Shown: one piece after another, positions 8,193 through 18,254 of the stretch
How the letters are laid out: every line of letters starts with the position of its first letter
Position numbering within the stretch: the stretch's first letter is position 1
Source of the DNA: Symbiodinium sp. CCMP2592
Lineage: Eukaryota > Sar > Dinophyceae > Suessiales > Symbiodiniaceae
NCBI GenBank assembly: GCA_905221615.1
Contig: CAJNDT010004502.1
Span: forward strand, 339,001 to 403,000
Reading direction: 5' to 3'
Length of the DNA: 64,000 nucleotides
Position numbers and translations under genes: made by a program
The notes under the pieces: model-generated
What the model was told of the DNA's origin: nothing
The model's database searches: none
What the model saw: only the letters and a program-made list of their open reading frames with translations

Positions 8193-9585
8193 GGCAGTCG
8201 TGTACTATGACGACGATGATGTATGGCACGAGCGTCGAGTCCTGCTACCAGGCGGGTCTCCCGAGTCATATTGGGTTCGTACCCCTGACGCTGACCTATA
8301 CGAGGAGGACTTCCAGGGAGGTTCTAGTGAAGGACCCCGACGAGTCCGGCATGTCCCGTTTGGGGTAAAGACTTTACCCAACTTGAGGGTCGCGGTCTAC
8401 AGGTTCAAGGAAGATCTCACGGACGACGACTTACGGAAGTGGATCAAGGAAGCCATCCAGGAGCATACCCGTTCTTACGGTAGAGAACCCGACTTGTCAG
8501 ATGTCCAGGTTGAGCTAGCAGACGGTTCCTTAGCGCCAATTCAAGATGTGGTCGGTGTGCGTCGCCCGGCCCGGCGACTGACAGGCAAGGGACCCCGAGA
8601 CAGGACCGAGACTCCAGGAGCGTCCGGCCCAGGCACCTGGCTGGTAGCTGATCCGAGACATGGACTTCCCCTGGGTTCACCCATCATTCCGGACTTCAAC
8701 AAAGACCTGAAGCTTGACGATGAGAACGGGGTTGCCCGTGTTCGGGGCCAATGGGTTCGCGTAGAGTGGGTTGCAACAGGACAGGAAGCCTCATGGAAGA
8801 AAGCGAGGGCATCTGAGCTCAACTCCCACCTCGAGTCTGATGAGGCGCTCGCCGACGACCTGAAACTCCTCCCTGCCGTCAAGGACACTCCGGAGGACGA
8901 TGAAGGGACCGTGTTCAAGGACAAGGCGGGTGAGGACGTCAGGACTCTTTGGATCATCTATGACGATCAGAATGAGAGACATCGAGAGTGGCGCAGTGTG
9001 GTGCAGGAGTGTGTGACCCATAGCTTCGCAGACTGGCCATACCAAGGTCCTCAATCCACCATGCATATGCTCAAGCATATCCAGAGACACGGGGGAGAGC
9101 CGAAGAGCTGGTTGCAGCTATGGCTCCGCAAACACAATGTCAGTGAGAGTGACCGTGTCTGTCATGAGCTCAAGACCCTCGTCGACATTGTCTACCTTGG
9201 CGGATGCTACGATCAGCTGAACCTTGCAAGCCTGGCTTCGTTTGAGGCGGCCAGCCGCCGCATCCAGACCATCGTTGAGGCTTTCTCCGGCGCCTCAGGC
9301 GGCAGCGGTCCAGATTGGTCACATGCAAGATTGTACACAGGGCAAGCCACCGCAGATGACATCGTCAGCCCAGAACTTCGTACCTGGGCTGCAAAACGAG
9401 GGAAAGAAGAAGTTGAGTTAGCGCAGGCGAGGGCGAAGATCCGGGACGCCAAACGCCTCGGGTCCCATGCAAGTGAGGGCAATGAGACTGGTGATCAATC
9501 GGAAGCACCTGCCCCTGCTCTCCCCGGACGTGGACGTGGGCGGGGCCGTACAGCCAAAGGGCTGGAGGCCCCGCCGAAGACATGA
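8158..9585 (+). CDS. Gag-like ORF of the DIRS-order element
   Basis: 475 codons from the first ATG (MVAFWKLRPGNKAVVYYDDD). The frame stays open upstream to about 8107, but that part lacks an ATG. The N-terminal third is acidic and globular; the middle has QRHGGEPKSWLQLWLRKHN; the C-terminus ends in a basic glycine-arginine tract (GRGRGRGRTAKG) suited to RNA binding. No CCHC zinc knuckle is visible. The position before pol is the main reason for the gag call. The stop overlaps the next ORF start as ATGA at 9582-9585. Confidence 0.65.
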   Translation: MVAFWKLRPGNKAVVYYDDDDVWHERRVLLPGGSPESYWVRTPDADLYEEDFQGGSSEGPRRVRHVPFGVKTLPNLRVAVYRFKEDLTDDDLRKWIKEAIQEHTRSYGREPDLSDVQVELADGSLAPIQDVVGVRRPARRLTGKGPRDRTETPGASGPGTWLVADPRHGLPLGSPIIPDFNKDLKLDDENGVARVRGQWVRVEWVATGQEASWKKARASELNSHLESDEALADDLKLLPAVKDTPEDDEGTVFKDKAGEDVRTLWIIYDDQNERHREWRSVVQECVTHSFADWPYQGPQSTMHMLKHIQRHGGEPKSWLQLWLRKHNVSESDRVCHELKTLVDIVYLGGCYDQLNLASLASFEAASRRIQTIVEAFSGASGGSGPDWSHARLYTGQATADDIVSPELRTWAAKRGKEEVELAQARAKIRDAKRLGSHASEGNETGDQSEAPAPALPGRGRGRGRTAKGLEAPPKT

Positions 9586-10605
9586 ACCCTCGCGTCAGAG
9601 GTGCTCTTCCGGGTGGCGCCTCGGCTTCTTTTTCAAATCCCGGCTCAGGACCTTTTCCTCTGCCTTTGATGCCGGAAGGAAGGTCCTTGTGCAGATTGAG
9701 CAGGCGATCGTCACAGAGACAGGCGCGCCGCCTGCGCAAGACAGAATTCGTGAACGACGGGCTCCGGACCCTCAATTGGATGGCTGGTTGTCCGTCTCAG
9801 GCTACTTTTACTCCCTCGGCGCTTCAGTCCGAGATCGTCGAGAGGGTGGTGAAGCTTTCATCCGAGGCATATGAGTTGGATGCAAGCTTTTCTTCACCGC
9901 CTACCCCGGAGGCAGCCCTACGGGAGCTGCTCCGCGGCGCCGACGACTACGTCGACTCCGTGTCCACTTTGGCGGCCTACCGCCGTGAGCGCATCAGTAT
10001 GCCGGAATCATTGCATGGATCACCCGACGTGTTGTCCTTGCTGCCGGATGATGCCCGTTCACTACCTGGAGGCCCCTGAGCGCATGTTAAGACCAGAAGA
10101 AGACTTTCAGTGTGATATCGTTCCATACTGGGACCCTGCACTTCGCAACAGTTCTCGAGCCTACAAGGATCTCATTCGACACCTGCATAAGATTGGTTAC
10201 CTGGACTTTACGTTGGAACCGAAAGAGAGAGCCGGTATATTTTTCGTTAATAAGGCCAATGATAAGATCCGCTTGATCATTGACGGCCGGCGAGCCAACG
10301 CGCGGTTACGGGAGCCGCCTGGTGTCAGTCTGGCCACTGCCGAAGCTTTCGCCAGGTTCGAGATGGAGGACTGCTCAGATCAGGATCCGACCATTTCAGT
10401 GGGCCTCTCAGATGTAAAAGATTGTTTCCACAGGATGACTCAACCCCGGTGGCTTCGAGAGTATGTCGCACTAGATCCGATACCTGCCGGCTGGGTGGGA
10501 CTGCAAGGCACTTCGCTCGGAGGCATCACCCTGGCCCGCGACGACTTGATATATCCTATGCCTGCACCTTTGTGTATGGGATGTTCCTGGTCTTTGTTCT
10601 TTAGT
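9582..10605 (+). pseudogene. Pol N-terminal part and reverse transcriptase, frameshifted and truncated
   Basis: It starts at the ATG within ATGA and runs in one frame to near 10055, then shifts to a second frame. There the RT palm is recognisable: IVPYWDPALRNSSRAYKDLI, the KIRLIIDGRRAN block, motif A (SDVKDCFHRM, with the first catalytic Asp) and motif B-like LCMGCSWSLFF. The sequence then jumps to a segment that normally follows RT, so the catalytic YxDD-type motif C and the thumb are missing. No active polymerase could be made from this copy. Confidence 0.7.
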
Positions 10606-10611
10606 CCCTGC

Positions 10612-10985
10612 GGGATTCCGGATGGAGCCTCAACGACAAGTTCCCCGAGGTTCCGTCTCCTTTGCTGGCTCCCCATCGCTGGAGCACTAAGCTTATGGGG
10701 ACATGGCATCATTCGGAGGGTATCTTTGAACTCGAAAGTTTGGCGCTGCTCAAATCGCTCGTCAGGATTGCGAAGGGCAGTTTCGGTAGGGATGCCCGAC
10801 AACTACTACTTTGTGACAACATGTCAGTGGTCCTGGCCTTCAGCAGATCACGATCTCGCAACACACGTGTTCTTAAGATTATCCGAAAATTCAATGCCTG
10901 GTGCCTCAGTAGAAACCTTGCAGTTTCTATCCGATGGATAGCATCGGAACTGAACAGTGCGGACGCTCCCTCAAGATATGCGGAC
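10612..10985 (+). pseudogene. RNase H domain of pol
   Basis: In a third frame: FPEVPSPLLAPHRWSTKLMG, then the first acidic residue in EGIFELESLALL, LLLCDNMSVVLAF (second Asp), and the end signature SELNSADAPSR. Order and spacing fit the RNase H domain of DIRS-order elements. It is joined to the RT remnant by a deletion and to the recombinase by another frame break, so it is listed as part of a broken pol. Confidence 0.65.
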
Positions 10986-12286
10986 GGGGGTCCGAAAGCG
11001 CACTCTGAGCCCTCCGAGCACATCAAAGAGACAGCGAGCGCACACAACCAGGACACTTCACGGTCCCACTGTCCCTGCCCCATCGCGGAGAGATCGAGTC
11101 CTTCACGAAGGGGACCTTCGAGCCTCGCTAGTCACAGCGAGGGGGTTGAGTGCGGATCTTTCCACCGAGAGCGCTTTTCTGAAGGTCAAGCCGCCCCGGA
11201 AAGCATCAGAAAGGAGCTCATCGTCGAGCACGACCGATCCGGAACTAGAGACCACACCTACAGCCAAGGTCCAGAAGAACCGCGTCCCCAAAGCCCGAGT
11301 CAAGCGCAGGCTCAGGAAGTATCTCGACCAAGCCTTCGAAGCGGTTCAGAAAGGGTCGACTCTCTTGGAGGACCAGGCCGTTACCAGTCGTGTGCAGCGT
11401 TACTATCAAACCGAGCTGAACCTCCTTCACGATTTCGTGAAACGGCAGGGGCTTCCCTTCCGCACGGACGAACAGGTGGATGCGGCGATCGTCAAGTTCA
11501 TGAATGCGTGTTTTTGGAAGGGTCACCAAGCTCACAAAGGCGAGAAATTGCTGGCTTCATTCATGCACTCAAACCCGTCGTTCGGCAGACTAGGGAGTCG
11601 CAAACTACCACGAAGCTGGAGGGCGCTAAAGGGATGGAGAAGGTTGTGCCCAGCTCACAGTCGCCGGCCTTGGCCACTCGCAGTTTGGTGTGCCATCGCC
11701 TGCGAGCTCCGCCGGATGAAGCGTACACGTATGGCGGTCTACACTATGGTCGCCCTCAGCACCTATGCCCGCCCATCCGAGCTTCTCCGATGCACGACGT
11801 ACTCACTCATCCCTCCAGTGAGGTCGGCCACGGCCGAGTGGACCCTGCTTCTGTCACCCGAGCATCTCGAGACTCCTGGAAAAACAGGCGAATACGACCT
11901 GTCCGTCAGCCTCGACTCCTCCTACTTGAAGCCCTGGTCCCTTTCAGTTTTCGGACTCCTGAAGAAGCAAGAGCCCACCGCGCCACTGTGGGATTTCAGC
12001 TACGGCGACTACGTCAAGGCCTTCAGCCTTGCGGCCCAAGGGTTGGGCCTGCAGCTGTCGCCGTACCAGATGCGTCACTCCGGACCCAGGGTGGCGCAGC
12101 CCGCTGGAAATTCAGAAGCGAGGAAACTGGAAAAGTGCGAAATCGGTGATGCGCTACGAGAAATCAGGCAAACTGGGCGCCGCCTTCCTGGACCTGTCCT
12201 GCAAGATGCGCCAGCACGCGCTGTGGTGCGAAGAACATCTAGGGGATGTCATCCTCGGTCGAAAGGCGGCTCCGGCACTGCCATGA
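10957..12286 (+). pseudogene. Tyrosine recombinase of the element, frameshifted at the catalytic C-terminus
   Basis: The N-terminal linker is Ser/Arg-rich. The catalytic domain shows the first Arg in STYARPSELLRC, then WDFSYGDYVKAFSLAAQGLG, and the RHSG block (YQMRHSG). Right after RHSG, near 12090, the reading moves to another frame that carries EIQKRGNWKSAKSVMRYEKS, which holds the nucleophile Tyr. The second Arg of the HxxR box falls in the damaged spot. It ends at TGA 12284-12286, overlapping the methyltransferase ATG. Such enzymes insert the circular DNA copy. Confidence 0.65.
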
Positions 12287-13026
12287 AAAAGCACCGTTCT
12301 CGCTATTTCCTGGATTTGTTCTCTGGCAGTGGCGGGGTCAGCAGGTGTTTGCGGGCATTGGGCTTTAGATCTTACGAGGTTGATGTGAAACACGGTGCAC
12401 GCTTCGACTTGACGGACCGAAGCGTGCTCCACAAGATTTTGGTGAGCATACAGCGCGCTGAGGTTCTCGGAGCTGTTTTTGCTCCATCGATGAACTCTTT
12501 CTCAGTTGCGAGAGATCGCACAGCAGTCATCAGGAACCGGGCCGACCCATGGGGGCTGCCTTTTTCCACACTGGCTCCAGCAGACCAGCAACGCGTCCTT
12601 TTCGGCAATGCGTGTGCAAAATCTGTTTTGCGCCTCATTGGAGCCCTCGATCGTTATCGGCTCCCGTGGTGCGTTGTGCACCCTTTAGGCAGCAAGCTGT
12701 GGCTTCTTCCGCCTTTTGACAGTCTTGCTGCTCTGCCGCACGTCCACTCGCAGGTAGTGGATTCCTGCCAGCTCGGGGCTCAGTGCAAACGGCCTGTCCG
12801 CTTATTGTTTGGCAACCTCGACTCTCAGGATTTGGAGCGCCTTTCACCGCTCCGCTGTCGAGGTTTTCAGGGCGTCTGCAGTCGCACGCAAAAGCGACAC
12901 AAGCAGTGGTCAAGCACTTCCACTACCCCGCCCTACCCTGCCCAGCTCTATCAACATCTTGCTTACGTCTTGGCTGCGCCGTACCTGACCACTGACCCTT
13001 CAACGTTGTGGCTACCATCCGCGTAG
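12283..13026 (+). CDS. C5-DNA-methyltransferase-like ORF of the element, catalytic motif lost
   Basis: 247 codons from the ATG of the ATGA overlap. Motif I is clear: YFLDLFSGSGGVSRCLRALG, the S-adenosylmethionine-binding loop. The motif IV region reads FAPSMNSFSVARDRT where C5 methyltransferases have a Pro-Cys pair (PPC), so the catalytic cysteine is replaced by Met. A QLGAQCKRPVRLLFGN block resembles motif VIII. The frame is otherwise intact. Retroelement-borne cytosine methyltransferases are known in dinoflagellates; this copy would bind but probably not methylate. It may be a decayed allele or a non-catalytic variant. Confidence 0.65.
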   Translation: MKKHRSRYFLDLFSGSGGVSRCLRALGFRSYEVDVKHGARFDLTDRSVLHKILVSIQRAEVLGAVFAPSMNSFSVARDRTAVIRNRADPWGLPFSTLAPADQQRVLFGNACAKSVLRLIGALDRYRLPWCVVHPLGSKLWLLPPFDSLAALPHVHSQVVDSCQLGAQCKRPVRLLFGNLDSQDLERLSPLRCRGFQGVCSRTQKRHKQWSSTSTTPPYPAQLYQHLAYVLAAPYLTTDPSTLWLPSA

Positions 13027-13049
13027 GCTGCTGCCTTGGGGATGCTTTG

Positions 13050-13350
13050 GGGAATGTGATCTTCGCTTGCTTCGAGGCCGCTACTGGGGAGCGCTACGGT
13101 GGCTATTAGGCTTCCTCGAGCTCCTCATTTCTGGGGAGCGCTACGGTGGCTATCAGGCTTCCTCGAGCTCCTCATTTCTGCGGAGCGCTGCGGTGGCTAT
13201 CAGGCCTCCTCGAGCTCCTCATTGCGGCTTCTTTCGGCAAGTGCTCATGTGAGCTGTTGTGTATCACCTCTTGTCTTTTCACGCCATGACCATGCCAAAG
13301 ACTTCGAGAGTGCACCCGCCTCAAAATGGAAGCATCCAGCGGTAAGTATG
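13050..13350 (+). repeat. Split direct repeat B1
   Basis: 301 bp from GGGAATGTGATCTTCGC to GGTAAGTATG, repeated as B2 at 13437. It contains three tandem 47-bp units (13086-13226; GGGGAGCGCTACGGTGGCTA and variants). It ends with a perfect splice-donor-like GTAAGT immediately before A2. Confidence 0.85.
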
Positions 13351-13419
13351 GAAGTGCGAGCACGAGAATACTGAATGCAGGATGGGTGAATGTGTGGTCG
13401 CTTGTGAATTGCTCAAGCT
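13351..13419 (+). repeat. Split direct repeat A2
   Basis: Second copy of the 69-bp A repeat, between B1 and B2, followed by a 17-bp CCCGCCCACGCC linker. Its position is what identifies the PAT/Ngaro plan. Confidence 0.85.
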
Positions 13420-13436
13420 GCCCGCCCACGCCGCCC

Positions 13437-13737
13437 GGGAATGTGATCTTCGCTTGCTTCGAGGCCGCTACTGGGGAGCGCTACGGTGGCTATTAGGCTT
13501 CCTCGAGCTCCTCATTTCTGGGGAGCGCTACGGTGGCTATCAGGCTTCCTCGAGCTCCTCATTTCTGCGGAGCGCTGCGGTGGCTATCAGGCCTCCTCGA
13601 GCTCCTCATTGCGGCTTCTTTCGGCAAGTGCTCATGTGAGCTGTTGTGTATCACCTCTTGTCTTTTCACGCCATGACCATGCCAAAGACTTCGAGAGTGC
13701 ACCCGCCTCAAAATGGAAGCATCCAGCGGTAAGTATG
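13437..13737 (+). repeat. Split direct repeat B2 (element right end)
   Basis: Second copy of B, 387 bp after B1 and with the same three 47-bp subunits. It ends GGTAAGTATG, after which the sequence differs from that following B1, marking the right border of the element. Confidence 0.85.
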
Positions 13738-13763
13738 TTGCTGCGCGAGTTCATGCTGTTCAG

Positions 13764-13805
13764 AACTTAGATCGAGTCGGAAAATGCGCTTGGCACTGCG
13801 CTCTT
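13764..13805 (+). CDS. Candidate short Cys-rich exon next to the retroelement
   Basis: Between TTCAG and a canonical donor GTGAGT the 42 nt read NLDRVGKCAWHCAL in phase 0. C-x3-C spacing and clean borders fit the Cys-rich exon series. The retroelement thus seems to lie in an intron of that gene. Confidence 0.4.
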
Positions 13806-13921
13806 GTGAGTGGATCTTATGGATATGTAGATGGTTTTTTCTTGAAAGAAGCAACACCGAAACACCCAATGCATATACTGCATATACTCTCACCTGGTGA
13901 AGCAGTTCTCCTCCTTTACAG

Positions 13922-13990
13922 GGTTTGTGGGTTCGGCTCTTTGTGTGTTCCGGTTTCGCTGTACCGAGTTTGGGGTCAGAACCTAGGTTC
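13922..13990 (+). CDS. Candidate Cys-rich exon
   Basis: After a strong acceptor (TTCTCCTCCTTTACAG) and one leading base the frame reads VCGFGSLCVPVSLYRVWGQN. The stop at 13995 would lie in the intron or end the gene. It has the same one-base entry phase as the TSP1 exons. Confidence 0.4.
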
Positions 13991-14216
13991 ATTCTAGCCT
14001 TGCGTCCGCTACGGGGTGCTGCGCGGACTCTCCTCCCAGGGTGTTTCTGATTTGGCTTGGACCCCGCACCGAATTTCAACCAAAAATAACCCTAAACCTA
14101 AACCCTAAACCCTAAACCTAAAAAAGCCTTAAATATCGAAACCGTTTAATCTGCGCGAATCCTGAAAGGAACCCGTTAACAGAACCCCCCCCCCATGAGG
14201 GGTATTAGGGTCCCTA

Positions 14217-14336
14217 CTTGAAGGATCATGGGACTTGGTAACTAGGGTTATACTTAGGGTAACTATACTTATAACTACTTATTACCCCAATTAAGGTACT
14301 TATAACCTTACTTACTCAGTCCCATGATCCTCCAAG
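14217..14336. repeat. Foldback family A
   Basis: CTTGAAGGATCATGGGACTT to AGTCCCATGATCCTCCAAG with the usual TATAACC core. It is followed directly by a solo arm of family U (GGGTCATACCCTGCCC). Confidence 0.8.
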
Positions 14337-14432
14337 TACCTCGAGGGTCATACCCTGCCCTTTTTGTACTAGGGGTGCCTATATAGCCAATACTCGCAAT
14401 AGAGCTAGGTCCCCAGACCCCGAATTGCTTAT

Positions 14433-14510
14433 TTGGTTAGTAGGGAATGGAAGAACTGTAGTAATAGTAGTTATAGTTGTACCCCATTCCTCCGTTCCCT
14501 ACAGACCAAA
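14433..14510. repeat. Foldback family N
   Basis: TTGGTTAGTAGGGAATGGAAG paired with CTCCGTTCCCTACAGACCAAA (imperfect). The element ends in GGTAAG, a donor-like string also seen in the copy at 31641. Confidence 0.65.
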
Positions 14511-14646
14511 GGTAAGATTACCAACCCTAAACCCCATAAGCTCCGAAACCCCTCAAACCTTAAACTTCAATCCTTTATGGCTCCCATTTATTAAAGGAAC
14601 CCGTGAAGATCCCTTTATGAAGGAACCCGGGGAGCCTCAAGCACCC

Positions 14647-15735
14647 CGGATGCTACCCCCCTCCCAAAGGGCTTAGGGTTTAGGGTTTGGGGGTTTAGGG
14701 GTTTAGGGTATAGGGGATTATAAGGTTTAGGGTTTAGGAGTTTAGGGTTTGAGGTTAGGGAAGAACCCTCGAGGTAAAGTATCCCCGAAGTCCGGTCCGT
14801 GAGCTTCCCTTGCAAGGCTTTTACGGTTCAGGGCTTATAGCGCTTAGGGTCTAGAGTGTAGGATTTCGGGCTAGGGCCTTAGGTTTAGGGACAAATCCCT
14901 TCAATTTTGCGGGGTTGGGCTTTGAGGTCTTGGGGTTGCGAGCTTTAGCGGATTAGGGTTTAGTGTTGAGGGTTTTGGGATGAGGTGTGGGGACCCAGAA
15001 CACTAAACTCGCAAGCCAAAACCCCAAACCCTAACGCGCCCCTTTATGTCAGCTCGGGAGGATCGGGCAGGCGCAAAAAGGAGTTCAAACAAAAAGGCCC
15101 CTTTAGCCCCAAGCCCCAAGCTCAAGAAAGAATTTACTAGAAACGGCATGCCTTTCTTCACCTTGAACCACCCCGACCCGCTCCATTCCTCAGCGAAAAT
15201 GGAACCCTCCAGCCCCAAGCCCCCGCCCCAGCCCAGACCCATGTTCAATTCAGCATCCAAACGAATACTAGGATGCCCAGTAGTACCCTTATTCCCTAAA
15301 AAGAGAGGCCTTTTTATTCTTAGGTTACTGGGTATCCTAGAATATTAAACTTTCGTTTCGAAAGGTTTCGGTCAAAACTTCTTGCCACCCAAAACCCTTA
15401 ATCCTGAACCCTAAACCCTAAACCCGAATCCAGTCTCAACCACAGGCTCCTCCTAGTACAGGAGTTCTAGCTGTACCTGCAGGTGGAAAAGAGCCCATAA
15501 ACAAAAAACCCTAATGCAGAACCAGAATCCTTGGGCCCTTCCTGTGGTTTGCCGTGCAGGCCATGCCCACTCGCGTTTCAGGCCGCTCGGATTGCATGTG
15601 GCCCAAAGAGCGCAAGTGTACGTATTGACAGCTAAGTGTTCAGGGCCCAGGCTAGAAGTAAGGCAGCTATGTATAACCCCTGTGGTAAAGTATATCATAA
15701 CAGTTTGTTAATGTGGCGGTCGGTTTAGGGGACCC
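14647..15735. other. Telomere-like repeat and unassigned sequence
   Basis: TTTAGGG-oriented repeats to about 14760, then mixed unique sequence. A 100-codon frame at 15046-15348 is Lys/Pro-rich (KRSSNKKAPLAPSPKLKKEF) and another at 15514-15711 has four cysteines; neither has clear splice borders or a known domain. Confidence 0.4.
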
Positions 15736-15758
15736 CCCCCCCCCCCCCCCCCCCCCGA
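15733..15758. repeat. Poly-C tract
   Basis: A run of about 25 C. Long G/C homopolymers are rare and error-prone in assembly, so its length should not be trusted. Confidence 0.9.
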
Positions 15759-16064
15759 CCAAAAATAAAAAAACTATTTAATATGGAGCCGGTGACGCCG
15801 GACAGGGGTCAGGGGTCTGAGTGGCAGGGAATTGGGAGGTGCCGGGGTTTGGGGGGTTGGCTTGGGTGCAGGGTCTGCGGTTCTGCGCGAATGCGCGGTC
15901 GGGGGTCGGGGGGGTCTGGGGATCACCAAATGCTGGAAACCAAGCCCCGATCACTCCAAGACTACTACCAAGACTAAAAACCCTTCATTTTGAACACTTT
16001 TGCCTCCGTAACCTACACTCACACACACTCCCACCCACAATCGACCACGTCTGAAGCTTGGTGC

Positions 16065-16545
16065 GGTACAATAACAGTACAGTAGTACAATAGTAGTACA
16101 GTAGAAATAATACAGTAGTCGTACAATAGTAGTACAATAATAGTGCAGTAGTACAATAGTAATACAACAGTAGTACAGTGGTAGTACAATAGTAGTACAG
16201 TAGTAGTACAATAATAGTACAGTAGTACAATAGTAAGTAGCACAATAGTAGTACAGTAGTAGTACAGTAGTAGTACGATAATAGTACCGTAATACAATAG
16301 TAGTACAGTAGTAGTACAGTAGTAGTATAATAATAGTGCAGTAGTACAATAGTAACACAACAGTAGTACAGTGGTAGTACAATAGTAGTACAGTAGTAAT
16401 ACGATAGTAGTACAGTAGTACAATAGTAGTACAGTAATAGTACAGTGGTAGTACAATAGTAGTACAGTAGTACACTAGTAGTACAGTGGTAGTACAACAG
16501 TAGTACAGGAGTACAGTAGTAATACAGTAATAGTACAGAAATAAT
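16065..16545. repeat. TAC/TAG-type trinucleotide satellite
   Basis: About 480 bp of AGTAGTACAATAGTAGTACA units (higher-order period about 10-20 bp). It opens all three minus-strand frames into repetitive Tyr/Leu/Val/Thr strings, which are artefacts and not genes. A smaller block lies at 16862-16905. Confidence 0.9.
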
Positions 16546-16610
16546 ACCAATAAGCAAAGCATAAAGCCAGTGAGCACATTCCCCCAATAAGCAAAGCATA
16601 AAGCCAGCGC

Positions 16611-16722
16611 CTGAAACCCTAAACCCTAAACCCTGAACCCTAAACCCTAACAAACCCTAAACCCTAACGAATCCTAAACTCCTAAACCCTGACAAACCCT
16701 AAACCCTAAGCCCTAAACCCTT
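16611..16722. repeat. CCCTAAA interstitial repeat
   Basis: Runs of AAACCCTAAACCCTAA with variants, directly after the trinucleotide satellite. Confidence 0.85.
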
Positions 16723-17840
16723 CCCAAAGGGGGGTCGGTCCAGATTGGACCCAAAATTGAATTTTTTATACAAACTTTAGTACTGGAGAGGCATCTTTTG
16801 AGCTAGAGTCCAATCCTCGATTCGGCGGTTCACCCTAGCAGCCCCCCCTAATAAGCAAGGCATACAGTAGCAGTACAATAGTACAATAGTAGTACAGTAG
16901 TAGTACAGAGTCCCATTCCTGACGCCCCAATAAGCGAAACAATTCTGCAAGACATTTTCGGGCTTCAGGGCCAGGGTTTTAGGGTTGGGTGGGGGTTTGG
17001 GTGGGGGTTTAGGTCGTGGCTGCCTTAAGATTGACGATCAGCAAATAGCACAGCCCCGCCACCAAAAAAATCCCCCAGCCAAAAAAAAAACGCATTGATG
17101 AGACCGCCCAAATTTTTGGTACCGGTCGGAATTAGCCCCGGAGAAAACGCATTAAAAGAGCCCATATTCCTAAACCGACCCCCACATTAACCTCAATGAA
17201 GATAGCTGCAGTTATCACTGTTTCCCACCCCGGTTAAGGTAAATACAACCCGAGTTACCATGTCCCCTGAACCTGAAGGTAACCTTTAAATCTTTATAGA
17301 ACCTTGGAAGAATCCGTCTTTGAAACCCTTGAAGGAAGCCACCACAACCCTACAGTGAACTCCAGAAAGTTGGAACATGGACTCGGGATGATTAGTGCTA
17401 GGATTCCTTATACCGTACCTTAAGGGTATGAGGATAATGATGTTCCAACTTTCTGGCCTCTACTGTGCATTCAAAGGCCTCCAAGCTGGATCTGGGAGGA
17501 TCCATGAGTTCCATCCGAGGGCTGGTGTGAAGGCACTATGAGGGTAGGGCTACTATACGGTACTGTAAGGGTGACTATAAGGCACCTTAGAGAGAGACGT
17601 ACGACAAGGGTACTATAGGTTGTTCCGGTGTTCGGGTATTGTGTAGGTCTAGATAGGGAATAGGGATTCTTCGAGTTCTAGGGTCATGACCTGAGCCTCA
17701 AATTCAAAAGTCCTACACAGGTCAAGGATTGCCTGTCTTTCTAAATTCCGTGTTTTGGGGGATTCGGATTCGTTCGTTTTGATTCGTATATGCTTTCAAA
17801 GGGTGGGCCTAAATCCTATGAAGGGTTTAGGGTTTAGGGT
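16723..17840. other. Repeat-rich, no gene recognised
   Basis: Unique and low-complexity sequence with a family P foldback at 17362-17457 (CCAGAAAGTTGGAACAT to ATGTTCCAACTTTCTGG). No open frame with splice-like borders was found. Confidence 0.5.
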
Positions 17841-17989
17841 TACCCTAAACGCTAAACCCTAAAACCAAAACAAACTGTAAAAGCACTGTCTTTGCGAATG
17901 CCGGTGTGAGATCAAACTGCCTCGTCTTCATCTTTTGGTCTTTGGTGTGGCACAGCACTCCGCCCTCCAACCCTCGTAAAGGGTTCAAG

Positions 17990-18091
17990 TACCTGGACCC
18001 CGTTCAAGTACCTGGACCCCAAAAGTATGTAGAATCATAGCCTTTTATAGGTTTTGGGCCACTGTTTTACCTACGTTGGGGGGTCTAGGTA
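17990..18091. repeat. Foldback family L with duplicated left end
   Basis: CAAGTACCTGGACCCC occurs twice in tandem, followed by the family L core (AAAAGTATGTAGAATCATAG) and the end GGGGGTCTAGGTAG. Confidence 0.7.
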
Positions 18092-18254
18092 GTCCTTATG
18101 TATGGGGTGCGGGTTTGCTTCAAGCTCAAAGCTTTGTTGCTGCTTCCGGCGACCTTGCACACGGGCCGGGTCCTCTTAATGTCCGCTCTTGAGGGTTTAG
18201 GGTTTCGGGGAATTGGCCCTAGTCGATCGTGCTCGCCATTTAGCCAACTCGAAG

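Larger units (their letters stand above)
7751..13737 (+). mobile_element. DIRS-order (PAT/Ngaro-type) tyrosine-recombinase retroelement with methyltransferase ORF
   Basis: The order is A1 (7751-7819), ORFs, B1 (13050-13350), A2 (13351-13419), B2 (13437-13737). This split-direct-repeat plan is diagnostic of PAT/Ngaro-type DIRS elements, which integrate through a circular DNA using a tyrosine recombinase and make no target-site duplication; none is seen. ORFs in order: a small membrane-like ORF, gag-like, RT, RNase H, tyrosine recombinase and a C5-methyltransferase-like ORF. The copy is non-functional: frame breaks near 10055, 10975 and 12090, and an internal RT deletion near 10605. The repeats are still almost identical (one mismatch in A), so it is not ancient. 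Confidence 0.85.

Noticed and set aside
7864-9775. Long antisense frames across the gag-like ORF (up to 138 codons)
   Set aside because: GC-rich antisense shadows of the + strand ORF; the + frame has the codon bias and the ATGA link to pol.
13050-13737. Simple tandem duplication of host DNA
   Set aside because: The 69-bp A segment between the two B copies also occurs at the far left of the ORFs (7751), which a plain tandem duplication would not explain but split direct repeats do.
15951-16653. Three long minus-strand frames (145-222 codons) of Tyr/Leu/Thr/Val strings
   Set aside because: They are translations of the TAC/TAG trinucleotide satellite, where no stop can occur in any frame.
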